64,000 nt of DNA from Lacunisphaera sp. (GCA_029945445.1 JAQSCO010000015.1:144066-208065), one strand, 5' to 3'; counted from the first letter of the stretch, positions 1 to 9,544 are shown. Translations and numbers: made by a program. The notes: a model not told the origin generated them from the letters alone.

Positions 1-312
1 CAGTTCAATTTCACTTCCTCGCGGGCGACCGATGCGGAGATCACGGCCATCATCCGCCGTGTGCACGAAAAGTCCGGCTATATCGTGGACCCGCACACGG
101 CCTGCGCCTTCAAGGACCTCAATCCCGCCCGCATCAGCGTGGTGCTCGCGACGGCGCACCCGGCGAAATTTCCCGCGGCCATCCGCGCGGCCATCGGCCA
201 GGAGCCGACGCATCCGGCCCTCGAGGCCCTCAAGCCGCGCCCCGTCGTGAAACACCGGCTGCCGGCCAACGCGGCGGCGATCAAGGCGTTCATCGGGCAG
301 CACGCGGTGTGA
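1..312 (+). CDS. thrC: Threonine synthase, C-terminal part (gene begins before the window)
   Basis: The frame is open from the first base and ends with TGA at 310-312, giving about 103 residues. The segment matches the C-terminal end of threonine synthase: DPHTACAF followed by LATAHPAKFP, which are conserved near the end of this PLP enzyme. Threonine synthase converts O-phosphohomoserine to threonine in the cytoplasm. The PLP lysine and most of the fold lie outside the window. The next gene starts about 125 bp downstream on the same strand. I see no hairpin terminator in the gap. Confidence 0.88.
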   Translation, partial: QFNFTSSRATDAEITAIIRRVHEKSGYIVDPHTACAFKDLNPARISVVLATAHPAKFPAAIRAAIGQEPTHPALEALKPRPVVKHRLPANAAAIKAFIGQHAV

Positions 313-438
313 GCCACGTGCCGGCGCCAGTAGCGCGGCTAAAAAAATTTGGCATCGGCTGCATTACTTACGCTGCAATGCCGGCCCGCGGGCGTCGCGG
401 CGCTGGTGATTTCCGCCGGGGCGTGCGATAACTTCCCC

Positions 439-1179
439 ATGAGTTTTCAGGACCACTTCTCCACGAAGGCGGCGGTCTACGCCAAGGCGCGGCCGACGTA
501 TCCGCCGGCCTTGTTCACGGAGCTGGCGCGGCTCGCGCCCGGCCGGTCGCTGGCGTGGGACTGCGGCTCGGGCAACGGGCAGGCGGCGGTGGCGCTCGCG
601 GAGCACTTCGAGCGCGTCGTGGCGACCGAGCCCAGCGCGGCCCAACTGGCGGCAGCGACGGCGCACCCCCGGGTCACCTATGTGCAGAGTGCCGAGCTGG
701 CGCCCGGCGTGGCCGACCACACAGCCGACCTAGTAACTGCGGCGCAGGCGGCGCATTGGTTCGACCTGAAGATATTCTATCCCGAGGTGCGGCGGGTGCT
801 GCGCCCGGGCGGGCTGCTGGCTTTATGGAATTACGCCATTTGCCGCGTCGATCCCGCCATCGACCCGGTGCTGCAGCATTTCTACACGGACGTCGTCGGC
901 CCCTACTGGCCACCCGAGCGCAAGCATGCGGAGAACGGTTACCGGGAATTCGCGTTTCCCTTCCCGGAGATTCCGTTTCCGAAACTGGAGCTGGTGGTCG
1001 AGTGGAAGGCGGAGGATTTTGCGACCTATCTGCGCACCTGGTCGTCGGTCACGCGCTACACGGCGGCGCGCGGCATTGATCCGGTCGTCGGGTTTGAACC
1101 GCAACTGGCCAAGCTCTGGGGGCCCGGTCCACGGCGCGTCATGTGGCCGCTGGGCGGCCGGCTGGGTCGCGTCGGTTAG
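439..1179 (+). CDS. Class I SAM-dependent methyltransferase
   Basis: The protein has 246 residues. The Rossmann motif I, DCGSGNGQAA, lies near residue 38, and a post-I acidic residue follows in ATEP. A later VLRPGGLLALW is the usual strand-4/5 region of small-molecule methyltransferases of the UbiE/Methyltransf_11 class. The ATG at 439 begins MSFQDHFST, typical for this family; the frame is open further upstream but that part has no family resemblance. The substrate cannot be told from sequence. Its stop codon overlaps the stop of the convergent phospholipase gene by 3 bases. Confidence 0.82.
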   Translation: MSFQDHFSTKAAVYAKARPTYPPALFTELARLAPGRSLAWDCGSGNGQAAVALAEHFERVVATEPSAAQLAAATAHPRVTYVQSAELAPGVADHTADLVTAAQAAHWFDLKIFYPEVRRVLRPGGLLALWNYAICRVDPAIDPVLQHFYTDVVGPYWPPERKHAENGYREFAFPFPEIPFPKLELVVEWKAEDFATYLRTWSSVTRYTAARGIDPVVGFEPQLAKLWGPGPRRVMWPLGGRLGRVG

Positions 1180-2624
1180 AGCAGCGGCGCGAGCAGACGG
1201 GCGATCTCCTCGCCGATGGTCGGGATCAGCCGCGGCTTCTGGCGCCGTTCGAGCATCGGCTTGGAGAGGTCGAAGACCTCGTGCATCCATTTGGCCATGG
1301 CCTTGGCCTCGCTGGGCGAGTAGGTGACGGCCCCGACCTCAAAGTTCAGGAACAGGCTGCGGAGGTCCATGTTGGCGGAGCCAAACAGGCCCGTCTGTTC
1401 GTCGACGAGCAGCATCTTCGCGTGGTTCATGCCCGGCTGGTAGAGCAGGACCTTGGCGCCGGCGGCCTGCAGGCCGCGCAGGAAATGGCGGCGCGCGAGG
1501 TCGGTGATGGGGTGGTTGGATTTCGCCGGGACGACGATGCGCACGTCAATGCCGGCGCGCGCCTGCACCAGCAGCGAGCGGAACAGCACCTCGTCGGGGA
1601 TGAAGTAGGGTGTGACGATCCACACGCTGCGCTCAGCCTGCTGCACCAGCGAGAGGATGCCCTCGTAGAGCGCGTCGCCGGCGACATCGGGCCCACTGGC
1701 CACAATCTGCACCTCGCTGCCGCCCGCGGCCGCGGGGAGTTTCTCCGGCAGCTCCTTCTGCAGCCTGGCGAGCGGCTGGCCGCTGGCGAAGGCCCAGTCG
1801 GCCAGAAAAATCTCCTCGAGGGCGCGGACGGCGGGGCCCTCGATGATGCCGCCGAAGTCGCGGAAGCGGCGCTTGAGCGGGACGGGGCCCATGTATTCGA
1901 GGGCGACATTGCGGCCGCCGAGCGCGGCGACCTCGTGGTCGAAGATGGCGATCTTGCGGTGATTGCGGAGGTTGGCCGAGGCGGGCGTCGCCAGCGGCAT
2001 GACCGGCATGAAACGGACCACCTCGCCGCCGGCCTCGCGGATGGGGTCGCAAAAGCCGCGGCTGCTCCAGAAGCAGCCGAGGGCGTCGAGCAGGACGCGG
2101 ACCTTTACGCCCTCCCGTGCGCGCTGGGCGAGCAGCTTGACGAAGCGTTTGCCCACGGCGTCACGGCCGAGGATGAAGGTCATGATGTGGATGCTGTGCT
2201 TCGCCTCGCGGATGCCGCGCTCGAGTTTCTCAAAGGACTCCTCGCCCGTGGACAGGAAGCTGACGCGGTTGCCGCCGACGGGCGGGCAGGCGCCGTTGAG
2301 GGTGAGCACGCGCGCCGCGAAGGTGTCGGCCGACGGCCCGTGCGCCGTGTCCGGGAGGACGGGGCGCAGCGGGGCCTTGCCGGCCGCGAGCTTCCGGACC
2401 TTCCGGCCGCCGAATAGCAGGAAGAGCGGCACGCTGACATAGGGAATGAACGCGATGGCCAGCAGCCAGGCGAAGGTGTTGCCGGGTTGCTTGCGCTCGC
2501 TCATGAGCCGGGCAATGGCGAAGAAGGCCAGTAGGAAGCCGACGACGGTCAGCAGGTGGGGCAGCACGCCGTTGACGAACGGGTGCGCCACGAGCGCATC
2601 GTAATAGGTCTTCAGACTCTCCAT
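1176..2624 (-). CDS. cls: Cardiolipin synthase-type phospholipase D protein
   Basis: The product has 482 residues. Two N-terminal membrane segments (about residues 15-35 and 48-68, the second containing FAWLLAIAFIPYVSVPLFLLF) precede two phospholipase D domains. Each has an HKD motif: HRKIAIFD with His near residue 222 and HAKMLLVD with His near residue 401. This is the ClsA-like layout and predicts condensation of phosphatidylglycerol into cardiolipin at the inner membrane. I chose the ATG at 2624 (MESLKTYYD) because residues coded further upstream look non-coding (Pro/Arg-rich). pgsA and pgpA, which make the substrate, lie at 58.1-59.2 kb. Other PLD activities cannot be excluded. Confidence 0.85.
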   Translation of the reverse strand: MESLKTYYDALVAHPFVNGVLPHLLTVVGFLLAFFAIARLMSERKQPGNTFAWLLAIAFIPYVSVPLFLLFGGRKVRKLAAGKAPLRPVLPDTAHGPSADTFAARVLTLNGACPPVGGNRVSFLSTGEESFEKLERGIREAKHSIHIMTFILGRDAVGKRFVKLLAQRAREGVKVRVLLDALGCFWSSRGFCDPIREAGGEVVRFMPVMPLATPASANLRNHRKIAIFDHEVAALGGRNVALEYMGPVPLKRRFRDFGGIIEGPAVRALEEIFLADWAFASGQPLARLQKELPEKLPAAAGGSEVQIVASGPDVAGDALYEGILSLVQQAERSVWIVTPYFIPDEVLFRSLLVQARAGIDVRIVVPAKSNHPITDLARRHFLRGLQAAGAKVLLYQPGMNHAKMLLVDEQTGLFGSANMDLRSLFLNFEVGAVTYSPSEAKAMAKWMHEVFDLSKPMLERRQKPRLIPTIGEEIARLLAPLL

Positions 2625-2876
2625 CACACCGGCAAGAATCGCACCGATTCGCCCGTTGGCAAGCGGCGGCGCGATGCCGGCAACCGGCACGTCTAATCCC
2701 CGCGGCCTTGGAGACAGGGTGGCCGCCATCGGCCGGTCCGGGGATGGCAAACCGTTGCGGTCTTAGGGTCCCGCCCTCCCGCCGGGGCAGGGGTATTTTT
2801 TTATGGATTTCGCTAAAAAAATTTCTCAGCCTGCTGCCGCTACTGTTCCACCTGATAGACAACCCGCATAAAATTA

Positions 2877-3224
2877 ATGAATACACGTTCCAACAAGGGC
2901 TTCACGCTCGTCGAAATCATGATCGTCGTGGTCATCATCGGCCTTCTGGCCGCCATGGCCATTCCCGCCTTCCAAAAGGTCCGCCAGTCCTCGCAGGACA
3001 AAGCGGTGCTGAACAACTCCCGCCAGCTGTCGGCGGCCGCTGACCAGTATTACCTGGAGAACGGCGTCTCCACGGTGGCCTCCGCCGACCTCGTCGGTGC
3101 GACCAACTATGTGAAGGTCGTCAACACGGTGGCCTCCGAGACCTACCCGGCGAATCTCACCCAGGGTATCACCATCACGATCGCCGGCATTGCTGGCGTG
3201 CGCACGGTGACTTACGCGCCGTAA
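2877..3224 (+). CDS. Type IV pilin-like / pseudopilin protein
   Basis: The 115-residue protein has a short basic leader (MNTRSNKG), the prepilin peptidase site G/FTLVE with Glu at +5, and a hydrophobic helix (IMIVVVIIGLLAAMAIPAF). This is the class III signal of type IV pilins and type II secretion pseudopilins. After PilD-type cleavage the helix would pack into a pilus or pseudopilus. The remaining domain is small (about 75 residues) and Ser/Val/Ala-rich. No assembly genes are adjacent, so it is a free-standing pilin gene. No clear Shine-Dalgarno precedes the ATG. A strong hairpin terminator follows 25 bp after the stop, so it is probably monocistronic. Confidence 0.87.
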   Translation: MNTRSNKGFTLVEIMIVVVIIGLLAAMAIPAFQKVRQSSQDKAVLNNSRQLSAAADQYYLENGVSTVASADLVGATNYVKVVNTVASETYPANLTQGITITIAGIAGVRTVTYAP

Positions 3225-3249
3225 TCTGATCCAGCTTACGCTTTGACTC

Positions 3250-3283
3250 AAGGCCGCCCCCGGAAGGTGGGCGGCCTTTTTCT
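3250..3283 (+). terminator. Rho-independent terminator of the pilin gene
   Basis: A perfect 10-bp stem pairs AAGGCCGCCC (3250-3259) with GGGCGGCCTT (3269-3278) across a 9-nt loop. A T-rich tract follows. It sits 25 bp after the pilin stop codon. Confidence 0.9.
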
Positions 3284-3321
3284 TGGGCGGTTCTCTCTGC
3301 GGCAACCGGTGCGCGCCTAAA

Positions 3322-3354
3322 ACAAGAAACCCGCATCTCCCTAGAGATGCGGGT
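3322..3354 (-). terminator. Rho-independent terminator after tRNA-Tyr
   Basis: CCCGCATCTC (3330-3339) pairs with GAGATGCGGG (3344-3353) over a 4-nt loop, with one further A-T pair. On the minus strand the stem is followed by TTTCTTGTTTT. It lies about 10 bp past the CCA end of tRNA-Tyr and fits as its terminator. Together with the tRNA and the pilin terminator it accounts for most of the 3225-3529 gap. Confidence 0.85.
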
Positions 3355-3363
3355 CTTGTAAAT

Positions 3364-3451
3364 TGGTGGTGGAGACTGGAGTCGAACCAGTGAACGGCAA
3401 GAGCCGAATTGATTTACAGTCAACGTCCTTTGGCCACTTGGATACTCCACC
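3364..3451 (-). tRNA. tRNA-Tyr (anticodon GTA)
   Basis: Read on the minus strand, the acceptor arms GGTGGAG and CTCCACC pair. The anticodon stem GTTGA/TCAAT frames the loop CTGTAAA, giving anticodon GTA. A long variable arm (class II, as expected for bacterial Tyr) precedes the T arm ACTGG-TTCGACT-CCAGT. The discriminator is A and the CCA end is encoded. It lies downstream of radC, on the same strand. Confidence 0.97.
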
Positions 3452-3529
3452 AACAAAAAACCGAATGGCGAAGGTATGGGGGCGTTTTGTCCTTTGCCAA
3501 GAGGTTTTTTGCAAATCTGCCGGGCGGCT

Positions 3530-4252
3530 CTAAAGCACCCCGGATTCGCGGAAACTGTAGAAGCCGCGGCCCAGCGGATCGGCGGCCGCACGGCCCACGA
3601 TCACATGGTCGAGCAGGTCGATATCAACGGCCTTGGCCGCGTCGCGGAGCTGCCGGGTGACCTGCACGTCAGCTGCGCTGGGCGCGGGGTCGCCGCTCGG
3701 GTGGTTGTGGACGCAGACGATCGCCGTGGCGCCGTGGCGGATGGCCGCGCGGAAAACCTCGCGCGGGTGGGCGAGGCTGCTCGTGGCGGTGCCGGAGGTG
3801 ATCTCGACCTGCTTGAGGAGGCGGTTCTTGCGGTTCAGGCACAGCACCCAGAATTTTTCGACGGCGAGCCCCGCGATCTGCGGCACGAAATGCGCGTGGA
3901 CCAACTCGGGTCGGTTCAGCACGTCTTCCTCCGCCTCCGGGCCCTGCGTTTGCGCCCGGCGCACGATCTCCATGACCGTCACGAGCTGCAGGGCCTTGAC
4001 GCGGCCGATGCCGGTCAGGCGGCGGAAGTCGGACTCGTTCCATTTGACCAGGGCGGGCAGGGAGCCGGCGTCGGCGATGAGCCGCTGGGCGATGGTAATG
4101 ACGTTGTGGCCCTTGCTGCCGCTGCGGAGCAGCATGGCCAGCAACTCGGTGTCGCTGAGCGCGGCCGGGCCGAGTTTTTCCAGACGCTCCTGGGGGCGGT
4201 CGTTGACCGCGAGATCCTTCAGCCGCAACGGCTGGTAACTTTCATCGTTCAT
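3530..4252 (-). CDS. radC: RadC family JAB/MPN-domain protein
   Basis: The 240-residue protein has the N-terminal UPF0758 region (RPQERLEKLGPAALSDTELL), a helix-hairpin-helix-like stretch (RRLTGIGRVKALQLV), and the C-terminal JAB/MPN domain with HNHPSGDPAPSAAD near residues 182-195, the zinc-site motif of RadC. The biochemical role of RadC is unsettled despite the historical link to DNA repair. It is the last protein gene of a minus-strand run (rnc, mfd, SurA-like, radC). A 43-bp gap separates it from the gene upstream. Confidence 0.92.
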   Translation of the reverse strand: MNDESYQPLRLKDLAVNDRPQERLEKLGPAALSDTELLAMLLRSGSKGHNVITIAQRLIADAGSLPALVKWNESDFRRLTGIGRVKALQLVTVMEIVRRAQTQGPEAEEDVLNRPELVHAHFVPQIAGLAVEKFWVLCLNRKNRLLKQVEITSGTATSSLAHPREVFRAAIRHGATAIVCVHNHPSGDPAPSAADVQVTRQLRDAAKAVDIDLLDHVIVGRAAADPLGRGFYSFRESGVL

Positions 4253-4295
4253 GGGGCCGGCGGGGTTGCGCCCGCTGGCCCGCGGACTCGATGGG

Positions 4296-5306
4296 TTAAA
4301 AGTGCTTGATGTAGGCGTTGCGCCGGAGCTTCTCGAGCCAGCGCTCGGTCGCCTGGCGGGAACCCTGCTGGACGAGCGCCTTCTCGATGTCGGGGCGGAC
4401 CTCGTCGAGCGGCAGCACGCCGGCGTGCTTGCGCTCCTCGGCGAAGAAAATGAAGGCCCCCTCGGGCATGAGCAAGGGCTCGCTATACTTGCCTTTTTCG
4501 AGGGAGAAAATCGTGTCGCTGAATTCCTTGCGGAGATCGGAGCGGCGCTGCCAGCCCCAGTCGCCGCCCTTGCCCTTGCGGGAGTCCTGGCTGTATTGCC
4601 GGGCGAGGTTGCCGAAATCCGTGCCGGCCTTGAGCTGCGTGATGATGTCGCCGGCCTTGGTCTTCAGGGTGTCGTCGGTGTCGTCCGCGGCGCGCGCAAG
4701 CTGGATCAGGCGCAGGTGGACGCTGTCCTCCTGGAAGAAGCGTTCCTTGTTCTCGGCGTAGAAGGCCTCGATCTTGACCGGGCTGACGGTGCTGGCGGAC
4801 TTGGCCTGCTGCTGGCGCATGTAGCCGTAGATCATGTCCTCCTCCTGCTCCTTCCGGTAGTCCTTCTGCGAGATGCCGCGCGAGCGGAGATAGGCGAGGT
4901 ATTTGCTGCGGTCGCCGTCAAACTGGGTGATGATCGTCTCCGCAATGGCATTGTCGATGTAGCTGTCCGGCACGTGGCGTTTCTCGTCCTTATAGAAATC
5001 CTTCACGATCAGGACGCGGTCGATGAGGTTCTGGATGACGTCCTCCTGGAGGGCCTCGATCTTCTCGTTGAACTCCTTCTCGCTGCGGCTCTGGCGCTGG
5101 ATCTCGGGGATCAGCGGCGAGACTTCCCGGCGGATGTCGTCGACGGTGATGATCCGGTCCTCCGCGATGGCGGCGATCCCGTTGGCGTAGCGCAGGTTAA
5201 GATTGTCCTGCACGGGAGCCGGGGCTGGTTGCTGGGCCCACGCGGACAGGGCCGCGGCAAAGGCAAACAGGGCGACAGGAACGGGACGGAGACCTCGGTG
5301 AATCAT
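4296..5306 (-). CDS. SurA-like periplasmic peptidyl-prolyl isomerase (parvulin type)
   Basis: The 336-residue protein has a signal peptide ending near AWAQ. A SurA-N-like helical region follows (about residues 40-190; IAAIAEDRIITVDDI is a typical SurA start), then one parvulin domain (about residues 195-290), recognisable by FGNLARQYSQD and GGDWGW. SurA proteins chaperone outer-membrane proteins in the periplasm. E. coli SurA has two parvulin domains; this one has one. Its ATG overlaps the mfd stop in an ATGA junction, so the two are translationally coupled. Confidence 0.85.
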   Translation of the reverse strand: MIHRGLRPVPVALFAFAAALSAWAQQPAPAPVQDNLNLRYANGIAAIAEDRIITVDDIRREVSPLIPEIQRQSRSEKEFNEKIEALQEDVIQNLIDRVLIVKDFYKDEKRHVPDSYIDNAIAETIITQFDGDRSKYLAYLRSRGISQKDYRKEQEEDMIYGYMRQQQAKSASTVSPVKIEAFYAENKERFFQEDSVHLRLIQLARAADDTDDTLKTKAGDIITQLKAGTDFGNLARQYSQDSRKGKGGDWGWQRRSDLRKEFSDTIFSLEKGKYSEPLLMPEGAFIFFAEERKHAGVLPLDEVRPDIEKALVQQGSRQATERWLEKLRRNAYIKHF

Positions 5307-8300
5307 GAAGCGGGGAGATTAGTCAGAAAAATAATTATTTCCCTCAACCTTGCAAGGGGGGTGGGGGCGGTCAAGCGGGGAAAGCGGCTGCTTAATTGGA
5401 TGAAATCATCGCGGCGGCCCGAGTTGCGGAGGCATTTCAGGCGGGTGCCTTCGGTCTCGACTGACAATACGCCCTTTTGTTCCGCCCGGACCCGGATTTC
5501 GGTGACCAAGAGCAGCGCCTTCACGGGTTCGCCAAATTTTCCGAAGCGGTCGCGCAGCTCGGCCTCGAGATCCTTCACCTGCTTGGGATTCTCGGCCATC
5601 GCCAGTCGGCGGTAAAAATCGATCCGCAGCCGGGTTTCCCCGATATAGGTGGAAGACAGCCGGGCCTGGATTCTCCCGATCTCGCCCTCGGTCCGCTCGG
5701 CCTGCCGCAGTGCGCTGTAACTGTCGGTGGCGCCGGAGCGCACGGCCTCGGCGCCCTCGCCGACGAAGACGAAATCCAGCTTCACACTCGCGCGCACCAG
5801 CGCGGCGTGCTTCTCGCCCTTCAGTCGCGCCACGCTCTGCCGCAGCAACTGGCAGTAAAGCTCGAAGCCGATGCCGACGATGTGGCCGCTCTGCTCGGCG
5901 CCGAGGAGGTTGCCGGCGCCGCGGAGCTCGAGGTCGCGCATCGCGATGCGGAAACCCGCGCCGAGCTGGTTGTGCTGCCGGATGGCACTCAGCCGCTGCC
6001 GCGCGATGTCCAGCACGCGCGCGTGCCGGTGCAGCAGCAGGTAGGCGTAGGCCTGGTGCTTGAACCGGCCGACCCGCCCGCGGAGCTGGTAGAGCTGCGA
6101 CAACCCGAACCGATCCGCGCCCTCAATGATGAGCGTGTTGCAATTCGGGATGTCGAGGCCGCTCTCAATGATCGTCGTGCAGACGAGCACCTCGTATTGG
6201 CCCGCGACGAAATCCGTCATCATGCGCTCAAGGCCCTCGGCGCCCATCTGGCCGTGGCCGACACCGATGTTGACGCCGGGCAGCAGCTCGCGGAGCCGCG
6301 CCGCGACGAGGTCGATGCTCATGACCCGGTTGTGGAGGTAGAAAACCTGCCCCCCACGGCGCAGCTCGTGCTGGATCGCCTCGACCACTAGCTTTTCGTC
6401 GTAGCTCTTCACGATGGTCTGGATGGGCAGGCGGTTCGACGGGGCCGTTTCGATCGTGCTCAGGTCGCGCGCGCCGGTGAGCGCGAGATAAAGCGTGCGC
6501 GGGATAGGCGTGGCGCTCATCGAGAGCATGTCCACGTGCGCGCGCCAGCGCTTGAAGACTTCCTTGTGCTTCACGCCGAAGCGCTGCTCCTCGTCCACGA
6601 TGACGAGCCCGAGGTCCTGGAACTTCACGTCGGCCTGCACGAGCCGGTGCGTGCCGATCAGGATGTCGATCTTGCCCTCGGCCAGCGCGGCCACGATGCC
6701 GTCCTGCTCCTTGCGGGTGCGGAAACGGCTCAGCATCTCGATCGCCACGGGGTAGCCGGCCATGCGCTCGCGAAAGGTGTTGAGATGCTGCTGCGCCAGC
6801 ACGGTCGTCGGCACGAGGACGGCCACCTGCTTGCCGCCCATGACGGCCTTGAACGCGCCGCGGATCGCCACCTCGGTCTTGCCGAAGCCGACGTCGCCGC
6901 AGAGCAACCGGTCCATCGGCCGCGTGCGCTCCATGTCGGCCTTCAGATCGACGATGGCCTTCGCCTGGTCGCGGGTCTCGGCGAAGGGGAACGCGGCCTC
7001 GAATTCCTTCATCCACACCGTGTCTTCCGCAAACGCGTGGCCGGGCTGCGCCTCGCGCTGCGCCTGGATGGCGAGCAGCTCGGCGGCGAGGTCGAGCGTG
7101 GCGCGTTCGGCGGACTGGCGGGCCTTTTCCCAGCGGCCCGAGCCGACGCGGCCGAGCTGCGGCTTGGCCTTGGTCAGGCCGACGTAGCGGCTGATGAGAT
7201 GCGATTCCTGCAGCGGCACGTGCAGCGTCACCTTGTCGTCGAACTCGAGCGAGATGACCTCGCGGATGCCGTCGCCGGTCGCGAGCTTGGCCAAGCCGCG
7301 GAACTGCGCGATGCCGTGCGACAGGTGGACGACGAAGTCGCCTTCAACCAGCTCGGAGAAATCCAGCAGCTGGTCCACGGCCGACTGCGCGGCGATGGCG
7401 CGCTTGGCGGCGGTGCGGCGCACGCGGCGCCGGCCGAAGATCTCGGTTTCGGAAACGACAATGAGGCCCTTGCTCTTTGCCTCGGCATCGCGGTGCGTGA
7501 CGCGAAACCCCTCCGTCAGCGCTCCGCGCAGGAAGCGCGGCTTGATCTTCTTCAGGGCGGTGTGCTCGTCGAGCAGCTCGCGGACGCGCTGCTCCTCGCC
7601 CTCCTTCGATATGACGAAATCGATGGCGTAGCCCTCCTGCTTCCACGCTGCTACTTTCTCAAGAAACTGCCGGCGCGCGTCCTCCTCGGCCTGCAATCGC
7701 TCGTGCGCGATTAATTGCTCCTCCGGGTAGGAACGGTGATGCGCGAGCGATTCCGTGTCCCAGGTTTCCTCGGACTCGGCGCCATCGAACAACCGGCTGG
7801 TGAGATCGAGATCGCTGAGGGCGAGCAACCGGGCGCAGGCGCCCGGCAGGCGGCCGACGAAGTCGGTGGAGTCGACACTGGAGAGGGTGTCGAACAATTC
7901 CTCGAGTGCCTTGGGCTCGAGCAGGGCCGCGGGCGCGGTCCGCGGCAGGTAATCCAGCAGCGAGGCCCGCGCGCCGGACGTGTGGAGCAGCGCCGTTCCG
8001 GCCTGCTGGCCGGCCGGTGTTTGTCCGGGCCGGCCGCCCGGCAAAGGTGCGGCGGTGAGCGTCACCGACTCGAGCGGATCACCGGAGCGTTGCGTGACCG
8101 GATCGAGCGCGCGGATCTCCTCGAGGGTGTCGCCGAAGAAATCCAACCGGCAGGGCTGGTGGGCGGTGATCGGATAGACGTCCACGATGCCGCCGCGCAC
8201 GGCGTATTGGCCGGGGGCCTCGCACACCGCCTCGGAGTCGTAGTCGAAGGAGCGCAGCAGCTCGAGCAGGGCCTGGAACGGCTGGTGCGCGCCGCGCCGC

Positions 8301-8788
8301 AGCTCCACCTCGCGTGTCGCGAAGTCCGCCGGCGGCGGCACGGTCTGCAGCAGCGCGGCCGGTGTGGCGAGGATCAGGAGAGTCCTGTTTTGTTGTGGGC
8401 GGGGTGCCCTCAACCCGCCGGCTGCCTCTCCGCCGGGTGAGGGCACCCGGCCCGCATCTTGCAATCCGCGCAGCTTGCTGAGCACCGCGAGCCGGTCGCT
8501 CGCGGCGTTGAAGGCCTCGCGCATCTCGCGGTTGTCGGTCTGCGCCTCCGGGAAAAGCATGATCTCCAGCCCGGCCTCGCCGCCGTTGGCGGCGTGGAAC
8601 AGCGCGATGTCCTCCGCGAGCGAGTCGGCCGACTGCGTCTCCTCGTGCACCGCGAGCCAGACGGGGGCGGGCCATTGGCGGAGCAGTTCCACCAGGGCAT
8701 GGGGCTGCGCTGCCGGACAAACTCCGGTGACCTTGAAGCGGGGAGCGGTGGAAGACGGCACCATCGCGGGAGGCGCAAGGAAGGCCAA
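5303..8788 (-). CDS. mfd: Transcription-repair coupling factor
   Basis: The product has 1161 residues, the usual Mfd length. An N-terminal UvrB-like region is followed by the RNA-polymerase-interacting domain (GDFVVHLSHGIAQFRG), then superfamily 2 translocase motifs: Walker A GDVGFGKT near residues 631-638, DEEQRFG, SATPIPRT, and the RecG-like GRVGR box. A C-terminal TRCF domain completes it. Mfd removes stalled RNA polymerase and recruits nucleotide excision repair. The ATG at 8788 gives MAFLAPPAM; MVPSS eight codons later is an alternative start. It lies 30 bp after rnc and is coupled to the SurA-like gene. Confidence 0.97.
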   Translation of the reverse strand: MAFLAPPAMVPSSTAPRFKVTGVCPAAQPHALVELLRQWPAPVWLAVHEETQSADSLAEDIALFHAANGGEAGLEIMLFPEAQTDNREMREAFNAASDRLAVLSKLRGLQDAGRVPSPGGEAAGGLRAPRPQQNRTLLILATPAALLQTVPPPADFATREVELRRGAHQPFQALLELLRSFDYDSEAVCEAPGQYAVRGGIVDVYPITAHQPCRLDFFGDTLEEIRALDPVTQRSGDPLESVTLTAAPLPGGRPGQTPAGQQAGTALLHTSGARASLLDYLPRTAPAALLEPKALEELFDTLSSVDSTDFVGRLPGACARLLALSDLDLTSRLFDGAESEETWDTESLAHHRSYPEEQLIAHERLQAEEDARRQFLEKVAAWKQEGYAIDFVISKEGEEQRVRELLDEHTALKKIKPRFLRGALTEGFRVTHRDAEAKSKGLIVVSETEIFGRRRVRRTAAKRAIAAQSAVDQLLDFSELVEGDFVVHLSHGIAQFRGLAKLATGDGIREVISLEFDDKVTLHVPLQESHLISRYVGLTKAKPQLGRVGSGRWEKARQSAERATLDLAAELLAIQAQREAQPGHAFAEDTVWMKEFEAAFPFAETRDQAKAIVDLKADMERTRPMDRLLCGDVGFGKTEVAIRGAFKAVMGGKQVAVLVPTTVLAQQHLNTFRERMAGYPVAIEMLSRFRTRKEQDGIVAALAEGKIDILIGTHRLVQADVKFQDLGLVIVDEEQRFGVKHKEVFKRWRAHVDMLSMSATPIPRTLYLALTGARDLSTIETAPSNRLPIQTIVKSYDEKLVVEAIQHELRRGGQVFYLHNRVMSIDLVAARLRELLPGVNIGVGHGQMGAEGLERMMTDFVAGQYEVLVCTTIIESGLDIPNCNTLIIEGADRFGLSQLYQLRGRVGRFKHQAYAYLLLHRHARVLDIARQRLSAIRQHNQLGAGFRIAMRDLELRGAGNLLGAEQSGHIVGIGFELYCQLLRQSVARLKGEKHAALVRASVKLDFVFVGEGAEAVRSGATDSYSALRQAERTEGEIGRIQARLSSTYIGETRLRIDFYRRLAMAENPKQVKDLEAELRDRFGKFGEPVKALLLVTEIRVRAEQKGVLSVETEGTRLKCLRNSGRRDDFIQLSSRFPRLTAPTPLARLREIIIFLTNLPAS

Positions 8789-8818
8789 ATATCCCGCCAG
8801 CGCAATTCTGCGCTGCGT

Positions 8819-9544
8819 TTATTTCGCTTCGCCCGGCGTCCGCGCCCGCAGCACGGCCAGCGCGGCGGCGGCGGCGGCCTCCTCGGCCACTTTCTTGGAG
8901 GGGCCCTGGCCGGCGCCGAGTTTTTCGCCGTTCAGGATGACCGCCACCTCGAACTGGCGGGCGTGGCGCGGGCCGGTGGTCGAAAGCACTTCGTATTTCA
9001 ACGCGACGTTCCCGTGCTCGGGCTGCACCAGTTCCTGCAGGCGGCCCTTGGGGTTCTCGGCATCGTCGGCGAGCGCGAGGCGCGCGTCGAGCGAGCCATA
9101 CCACGCGAGGACGACGCGCTGCGTCGTCGGCAGGTCGCTGTCGAGGTAGATGGCGCCGACCAGCGCCTCAAAGGCGTCCTCCAGGCTGGAAGCGCGGGTG
9201 CGGCCGCCGGTTTCCTCCTCGCCCTTGCTGAGGCGCAGGCCGGTGTCGAACTGGAGATCGCGCGCGAGCTGGGTCAGGAACCCGCCCTTGGAGAGGATGG
9301 CGCGGCGGCGGCTGAGCACGCCCTCACGCTCGGTGGGCGTGGAGGCCCGGAAGAGGGCGTCGGTGAGGATGAAGTGCAGCACGGAGTCGCCGAGGAACTC
9401 GAGCCGCTGGTTATGCGCGCCGTCGGCGGGATTTTCCTGCGCGTAGGAGGCGTGCGTCAGGGCCTCGCGCAGCAGCGCCGGGTTGCGGAACTCGTAGCCG
9501 AGGCGTTGCTGGAGGGCGGCGAGGGATAGATCAGGAGAGCCCAT
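8819..9544 (-). CDS. rnc: Ribonuclease III
   Basis: The 241-residue protein has the RNase III signature RLEFLGDSVL around residues 47-56, a second acidic cluster in SLEDAFEALVGAIYLD, and a C-terminal double-stranded RNA-binding domain ending in KKVAEEAAAAAAL. It processes rRNA and other structured RNA in the cytoplasm. All acidic catalytic positions appear present. It is the first gene of the rnc-mfd-SurA-like-radC run. Confidence 0.96.
   Translation of the reverse strand: MGSPDLSLAALQQRLGYEFRNPALLREALTHASYAQENPADGAHNQRLEFLGDSVLHFILTDALFRASTPTEREGVLSRRRAILSKGGFLTQLARDLQFDTGLRLSKGEEETGGRTRASSLEDAFEALVGAIYLDSDLPTTQRVVLAWYGSLDARLALADDAENPKGRLQELVQPEHGNVALKYEVLSTTGPRHARQFEVAVILNGEKLGAGQGPSKKVAEEAAAAAALAVLRARTPGEAK

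Noticed and set aside
2625-2876. Sigma-54 promoter for the pilin-like gene, as in Pseudomonas pilA
   Set aside because: No TGGC-N10-GC type site is present in the upstream 250 bp.
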